Assembly (NCBI GenBank): GCA_964491915.1
Contig: CAZBHS010000011.1
Location: 1-64,000, forward strand
Length of the DNA: 64,000 nt
Source: JAHELQ01 sp964491915
GTDB taxonomy: Bacteria; Acidobacteriota; Aminicenantia; UBA2199
Reading direction: 5' to 3'
Shown here piece by piece: positions 60,230 through 64,000 of the stretch; the first letter of the stretch is position 1, and each line of letters begins with the position of its first letter. A model generated the notes under the pieces. It was not told where the DNA came from. It saw only the letters and a program-made list of their open reading frames with translations, and ran no database searches. The position numbers and the translations under genes are program-made.

Positions 60230-61903
60230 TTATTCTTCGGTTTCGTCTTGAACCAATTCCTGCGCCTGTTTCTTATCTTCTTCCAATTGCTTCTTTTTCC
60301 GCTCTAGATTGACCTCTTGATACCATTTGGCGAATAAGGTGTCAAAATATTTGGGGTCTTCCAACATCTCCACCGTCACCTCGAATGTCCCGGTGATGTC
60401 CATATAATTGAGGGAGGCGGCCTTGCTCAAGAGTTCCTTGACCGCTGCGGAGACCTGGATGTTATGTTCGGCGGCGTATCTTCCGATGAATTCCTGCACG
60501 TCGGGTCCCAATACCAATTCGATGCCGAATTCGTTTTTGAAGGTTTCGATATAATCGACAAAGGGTGATTTCTCGAGCATCTTTAACAGGACGTCTTTTG
60601 AGGAGCCGCAGAGTTTGTCGTCAACCAGCAATTCCTTGAAATTGGAGCCGGGCATTTCGAATTGAAAGTCGGTGAGGATGTTTTCCAAGACACTGACCAA
60701 TGCCCGGGCGCCGGTTTTTTGGTTTTCGGAGATTTCCGCCACAAAGTCGAGGGCGTCTTCCGTGAAGGTGACATCGATTCCAAAGGCTTTGAATTCCGCT
60801 TTGTACTGGTTGATGATGGAGTCTTCGGTGTCTCTCATAATACGGATCAAATCGTTTTTAGACAATAGGTTGACGTGGGTGCGAATGGGGATCCTGCCCA
60901 CCAACTCGGGTATCAGTCCGTAGCGGATGTAATCGTCGGTACCGGCGGCTTTGTAATAATTCATCAGGGTATGAGCCTTAGCTTCCGGTTCCGGCTCGCC
61001 GAATCCAACCACCACGACGCTGCCGTCTTCCCGGACCCTGCCGGTTTGGTGGCGCAAGCGTTCTTTGACAATTTTCTCGAGATCGTCGGTTGGACGCTTG
61101 AACGAGCCGCCTACGATAAAGAGAATTTTCTCGGTGGATATCATGTTCTTCTGTTTTTTCCCGGAGGGGCGTTGTCGGTCCATCACCTCCTGGAATTGGG
61201 AGGCGGGGGACATGGGGTTGTCAATGGAGACAAACTTGCGTTCCACCAATTTTAACACAGCCCGCTGGAAGCCCTCTCTCGATATATCGTGGCCGATCAA
61301 TTTGCCGTCTTTGGCTTTTTTATCGATCTCATCGATGAAGATGATACCGCCGAAGCGGTTGACAAAATCGGCCTTTTCCTGGCGGTTGCCGCCGGGGGCG
61401 ATATCGATGAGTTCGCGAATCATATCGTCTGCGCTTTTACCCACATACCCGGCTTCGGTGTAATCGGTGGCATCCACAATCAGGGTGGGAATTTCAAGCA
61501 AATCGCCCAACACTTCCGCGCAATATGTTTTGCCGCTGCCGGAGGGTCCCGCGATAATCGTGTTTTTTTTGCGGAAGCGTTTGACATTACACTCTTCCAC
61601 TTGCTCTTCTAGGTGGCGGATGATGGCGAAATGAAATGCCGCGGCTATGGACAATCTTTTTTTGTATTCTTCCTGGCCGATGACATAGCGGTCCAGGTGT
61701 TCCTTGATTTGGCGGGGAGTGAGAACCGGGATCTCTTTATAGTCGGGTCCTTTTTTCGCTCCTAGTTGCCGGACCAGCTCCTCTTCGTATACTGAGTTCG
61801 ACTCGGATTTTGCGTCTAAGTATGCTTTGGCAGCCTGTGCTTCGGTGCACTGGAATTGTTTGACGATGCGTTCGATCTCTTCTCTGGGTATCGATATCTT
61901 CAT
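60230..61903 (-). CDS. ClpX-like AAA+ unfoldase, divergent
   Basis: 557 residues. Walker A GPSGSGKT near 118, VDATDYTEAGYVGKSADDM near 145-160, Walker B IIFIDEIDK near 188, and C-terminal helical domain (ARALVSVLENILTDFQFE near 395-415) all match ClpX. The N-terminal C4 zinc domain of ClpX is absent, replaced by ~70 residues starting with EEIERIVKQFQCTEAQAAKAYL, a UBA-like helical pattern. The C-terminus carries an extra ~110 residues with a charged tail. No clpP lies nearby. It probably unfolds or remodels proteins, with or without a peptidase. The Cys-rich protein gene follows 12 bases downstream. Confidence 0.82.
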   Translation of the reverse strand: MKISIPREEIERIVKQFQCTEAQAAKAYLDAKSESNSVYEEELVRQLGAKKGPDYKEIPVLTPRQIKEHLDRYVIGQEEYKKRLSIAAAFHFAIIRHLEEQVEECNVKRFRKKNTIIAGPSGSGKTYCAEVLGDLLEIPTLIVDATDYTEAGYVGKSADDMIRELIDIAPGGNRQEKADFVNRFGGIIFIDEIDKKAKDGKLIGHDISREGFQRAVLKLVERKFVSIDNPMSPASQFQEVMDRQRPSGKKQKNMISTEKILFIVGGSFKRPTDDLEKIVKERLRHQTGRVREDGSVVVVGFGEPEPEAKAHTLMNYYKAAGTDDYIRYGLIPELVGRIPIRTHVNLLSKNDLIRIMRDTEDSIINQYKAEFKAFGIDVTFTEDALDFVAEISENQKTGARALVSVLENILTDFQFEMPGSNFKELLVDDKLCGSSKDVLLKMLEKSPFVDYIETFKNEFGIELVLGPDVQEFIGRYAAEHNIQVSAAVKELLSKAASLNYMDITGTFEVTVEMLEDPKYFDTLFAKWYQEVNLERKKKQLEEDKKQAQELVQDETEE

Positions 61904-62168
61904 GTTTCTGACACCTTATTTTTTCTCACAAATGGTGGATTCTATATTGTATCCAATTACCGTTTGTTTGTAAAGCCGGTGATTTTAAGGTTTTCCCTCA
62001 TGCTGCCCGGCGCTTGAACCGTTTGAGCGATACTCCGATGAAGAGGATGTCTTCCAAATTGTCAAGCGTGTGTTTTTTTGGAAAACCGACTTGACAGCGA
62101 GAGGAATGGCCGTTATATATATTGTAACCGGGAAGCATTGTGTGAACCGGTATCGGTAAGGGGGATAG

Positions 62169-62801
62169 ATGAACCGGTCAAAAGTGTATTTGGCGGCGGA
62201 GTTTTCACTCATATTCGCCGGAGTTCCACTGCTATTTTATTTTAATCTGGTAAGAGTTTCGAAGCTTTTTCCGCTGGTGGTTGTAACGATTTTTGTGTTG
62301 ATGGTGTTGCTCCGGGATGGGGCGTATAAAAATCGGGAATTGTGGAACCTGGATGAAATCGATACGGTGTTGCCTGGATTATTGGTGAAATTTGTGTTGG
62401 TGTTCGCCATACTGGTGATTTTGGTGATGGCGACCAGGCCCCAGGCATTGTTTGACTTTCCGCGGCAGCGGTTGCAATTGTGGAGTATGGTGATGGTGTT
62501 TTATCCTCTCATGTCCGCCTATCCGCAGGAGGTGATTTACCGGGGATTCATATTCCACCGTTATCGCGAACTATTCCCGGAGCCCTGGATGAAGGTTGCA
62601 GTCAGCACGTTGTCCTTCTCTTTCTTACATATTATCTATGATAATATACCTGCCGTACTATTGACCCTCGCGGGCGGCTACCTTTTTTCCCGAACCTATC
62701 TGAAAACCAAGTCCGTCTTGATTACCGCCATCGAACACGCCATCTACGGCTGTTGTATCTTCACTATCGGTCTGGGACACAATTTCTATGACGCTTTATA
62801 G
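62169..62801 (+). CDS. CPBP-family intramembrane metalloprotease (CAAX protease-like)
   Basis: 210 residues with about six membrane segments. Motif 1 reads QEVIYRG (the family has EExxxR; the first Glu is Gln here), motif 2 is FSFLH and motif 3 carries the His in EHAIYG. These residues bind the metal in CPBP/ABI proteases, which process prenylated or small peptides or immunity targets. The Glu to Gln change may alter activity, but the second, conserved Glu is kept. No bacteriocin gene is visible next to it. Confidence 0.82.
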   Translation: MNRSKVYLAAEFSLIFAGVPLLFYFNLVRVSKLFPLVVVTIFVLMVLLRDGAYKNRELWNLDEIDTVLPGLLVKFVLVFAILVILVMATRPQALFDFPRQRLQLWSMVMVFYPLMSAYPQEVIYRGFIFHRYRELFPEPWMKVAVSTLSFSFLHIIYDNIPAVLLTLAGGYLFSRTYLKTKSVLITAIEHAIYGCCIFTIGLGHNFYDAL

Positions 62802-62896
62802 GATAATGTGCCTGATGTGTCGGGCGATGAATTCAATTTCCTCTTTTTCTCGCCGCCGGGTGGAATCCGCTCCGCTTGATTAAACTTTGAATTTTG

Positions 62897-62921
62897 CCGG
62901 GAACCATCGGAGGGTTCCCGG
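62897..62921. terminator. Hairpin between convergent CPBP and porin-like genes
   Basis: A 9-bp perfect stem (CCGGGAACC / GGTTCCCGG) with a 7-base loop, just beyond both stop codons. No long T-run, so its termination strength is uncertain. Confidence 0.5.
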
Positions 62922-62935
62922 TGATGATGATGTTA

Positions 62936-63538
62936 TTATTTTGCCATCGGTTCGGCGGCGGGGGTTTTGACGTTGTTGCCGCCCAGGAAAAATCCGACTC
63001 CGAGGCCAAACTTCATGCCGCCCAGTCTCTGTTTGAAGCCATCGATTTCAGCCTGGGCGTAATTGTAGGAGAATGAGCCTTCGACAAAAAACTTTTTCCA
63101 GAATCCGTAAGTGACACCGATTCCCACCTGGAACCCGACGCCGGATCCTTCATTGATATCTCCTTCGATATCTTCTTCCTCAGAGATACTCACAACACCC
63201 AGCTCAGCTTTTACTGCGAATTCGCCTTCGTCGATGAAACCGAGGCGGTACATCAAGCCGCCGGCGATGAATTGCCGGGTCGATTCAGCCTCTTTGTACG
63301 AAAGGGGATCGGTGCCTGTGGTATTGAGCATAGAGTAGCTGCCCCACAAATAGAAATTGTTTTTGATCCTAACGTTGAGTTTCAGTTCCGGTAAGAATTT
63401 GCCGGAGCCGTAAATGTTTTTGTAATCATCGTTATCCGCAGTGAAGGTATTTGCGTGAACCGACAGGGTCAATGCCTGCGCCGACATGGACACAGTTACC
63501 AGTAACATAGTTATCATAATCACTAATGCTTTTCTCAT
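62936..63538 (-). CDS. Outer-membrane beta-barrel protein (OmpW/porin-like)
   Basis: 200 residues. A classical signal peptide (MRKALVIMITMLLVTVSMSAQA) is followed by about eight predicted amphipathic strands with alternating hydrophobic and glycine-rich residues (FYLWGSYSML, GGLMYRLGF, GVGFQVGIGVTYGFW, FVEGSFSYNYAQAE, GMKFGLGVGFFLGG). This is the profile of small outer-membrane barrels (OmpA/OmpW-like, PF13505). Role: structural or small-solute passage. Monocistronic; convergent with the CPBP gene. Confidence 0.8.
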   Translation of the reverse strand: MRKALVIMITMLLVTVSMSAQALTLSVHANTFTADNDDYKNIYGSGKFLPELKLNVRIKNNFYLWGSYSMLNTTGTDPLSYKEAESTRQFIAGGLMYRLGFIDEGEFAVKAELGVVSISEEEDIEGDINEGSGVGFQVGIGVTYGFWKKFFVEGSFSYNYAQAEIDGFKQRLGGMKFGLGVGFFLGGNNVKTPAAEPMAK

Positions 63539-63633
63539 CCTATCAAACTCCTTAATCGTTGTGAGTCCCGGTTTAGGGATACGAAATAAAGTCTATTGTA
63601 ACACAATTTGACTAAATAGAAAAATCAGTTTTG

Positions 63634-64000
63634 TCATTTTGAAATAAACCGGCGGAAATTCAGCAGGGATAGGCTCGTGATTACGACCGAGATCGTAGCT
63701 AAGGCTATAAGCTCTTTGACGAAGTATTCGATGCCGTTTCCTTTGAGAAAGATCTCGCGGATGATCTGAATCAGGTAACGCACCGGATTGATGTCCGCCA
63801 GGAATTTGAGTCCCGCCGGGATGTTTTCCACCGGTGTGAACAGGCCTGAGAGGAGGATGAACATGACCATGGAGAACCAGGCGAAGAACAATGCCTGCTG
63901 TTGGGTGCTGGTGATGGTGGAGATCAACAGGGCGTATGAGAGAATGGCGGCCAGGAAGATCACGGCGGAGAGTAGTAGGTAGCCGATGTTCCCCCGCACA
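63634..64000 (-). CDS. ABC-2 type transport permease, C-terminal part
   Basis: The last 121 codons of a membrane protein whose start lies beyond the right edge. It shows the ABC-2 permease pattern: hydrophobic LLLSAVIFLAAILSYALLIST, QALFFAWFSMVMFILLSGLFTPVENIPAGLKFLADINPVRYLIQIIREI (the family-typical loop), and a final TM before NFRRF. It belongs to the drug/lipid exporter type (YhhJ/YbhR-like) and is unrelated in detail to the degenerate loci at 776 and 44845. Confidence 0.88.
   Translation of the reverse strand, partial: VRGNIGYLLLSAVIFLAAILSYALLISTITSTQQQALFFAWFSMVMFILLSGLFTPVENIPAGLKFLADINPVRYLIQIIREIFLKGNGIEYFVKELIALATISVVITSLSLLNFRRFISK

Noticed and set aside
1..64000. tRNA, rRNA, CRISPR arrays, insertion sequences, att sites
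   Set aside because: I looked for T-loop motifs, regularly spaced repeats, transposase or integrase motifs and found none that stand.

Overview
The window reads as a chromosomal piece of an uncultured, anaerobic, Gram-negative-type (diderm) bacterium. An LptD homologue, an outer-membrane beta-barrel gene and several lipoprotein signals argue for an outer membrane. Amino-acid catabolism (glutamate dehydrogenase, two Kbl-type enzymes, a glycyl-radical dehydratase, an ALDH7 dehydrogenase, a lysine-2,3-aminomutase relative) together with an ADP-forming acetyl-CoA synthetase suggests a peptide or amino-acid fermenter. A 10-base run of N inside one gene shows a draft or metagenome assembly. An Aminicenantes-like or other candidate-phylum origin is possible, but there is no rRNA or marker gene here to settle it. 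I saw no tRNA, rRNA, CRISPR array, transposase or phage gene.

Layout. 1-3.5 kb: start of phoH, then a three-gene locus (exported helical protein, six-TM ABC-2-like permease, ABC-ATPase-like protein that has lost its catalytic motifs). 3.5-4.2 kb: a regulatory stretch with three near-identical 17-bp operators and a terminator-like hairpin directly in front of an AraC-type gene. 4.8-10.1 kb (reverse): ADP-forming acetyl-CoA synthetase/GNAT fusion with a soluble histidine kinase and a sigma-54 response regulator. 10.5-16.7 kb: OFA-family carrier, AMP-forming acyl-CoA/ACP ligase, acyl carrier protein and two alpha-oxoamine synthases. 16.7-20.8 kb (reverse, convergent): inositol-phosphate pathway. 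21-26.9 kb (reverse): PEP-synthase-like protein, glutamate dehydrogenase, tandem ThyX-like protein, small P-loop kinase. 27-31.2 kb: lptD, sugar-nucleotide SDR, glycosyltransferase. 31-40 kb: FKBP, DUF2892, PilZ, a very large hybrid histidine kinase (interrupted by the assembly gap), DEAD-box helicase, RibD reductase domain. 40-44.6 kb: small secreted protein, GH36-like glycosidase, 21-bp tandem repeat array, dual-specificity phosphatase, GntR regulator. 44.8-47.4 kb: a second copy of the degenerate ABC locus with permease and ATPase-like domain fused. 47.5-56.3 kb: glycyl-radical operon, ALDH7, long KamA. 56.5-58.4 kb: a possible small RNA or small-ORF unit and a RloAB-type defence pair. 58.5-64 kb: beta-helix lipoprotein, zinc-ribbon protein, ClpX-like ATPase, CPBP protease, porin-like protein, ABC-2 permease cut by the window end.

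The two most interesting systems are: (1) the duplicated exported-protein/permease/pseudo-ATPase locus, found split at 776-3530 and fused at 44845-47415, whose ATPase domains lack Walker A, signature and Walker B residues; and (2) the 12-20.8 kb block, where a ligase + carrier protein + alpha-oxoamine synthase set (the logic of bacterial sphingolipid base synthesis) abuts inositol-1-phosphate synthase, a cytidylyltransferase fused to an LPG-synthase-type membrane domain, and a CDP-alcohol phosphatidyltransferase, suggesting an inositol-headed lipid or solute pathway.
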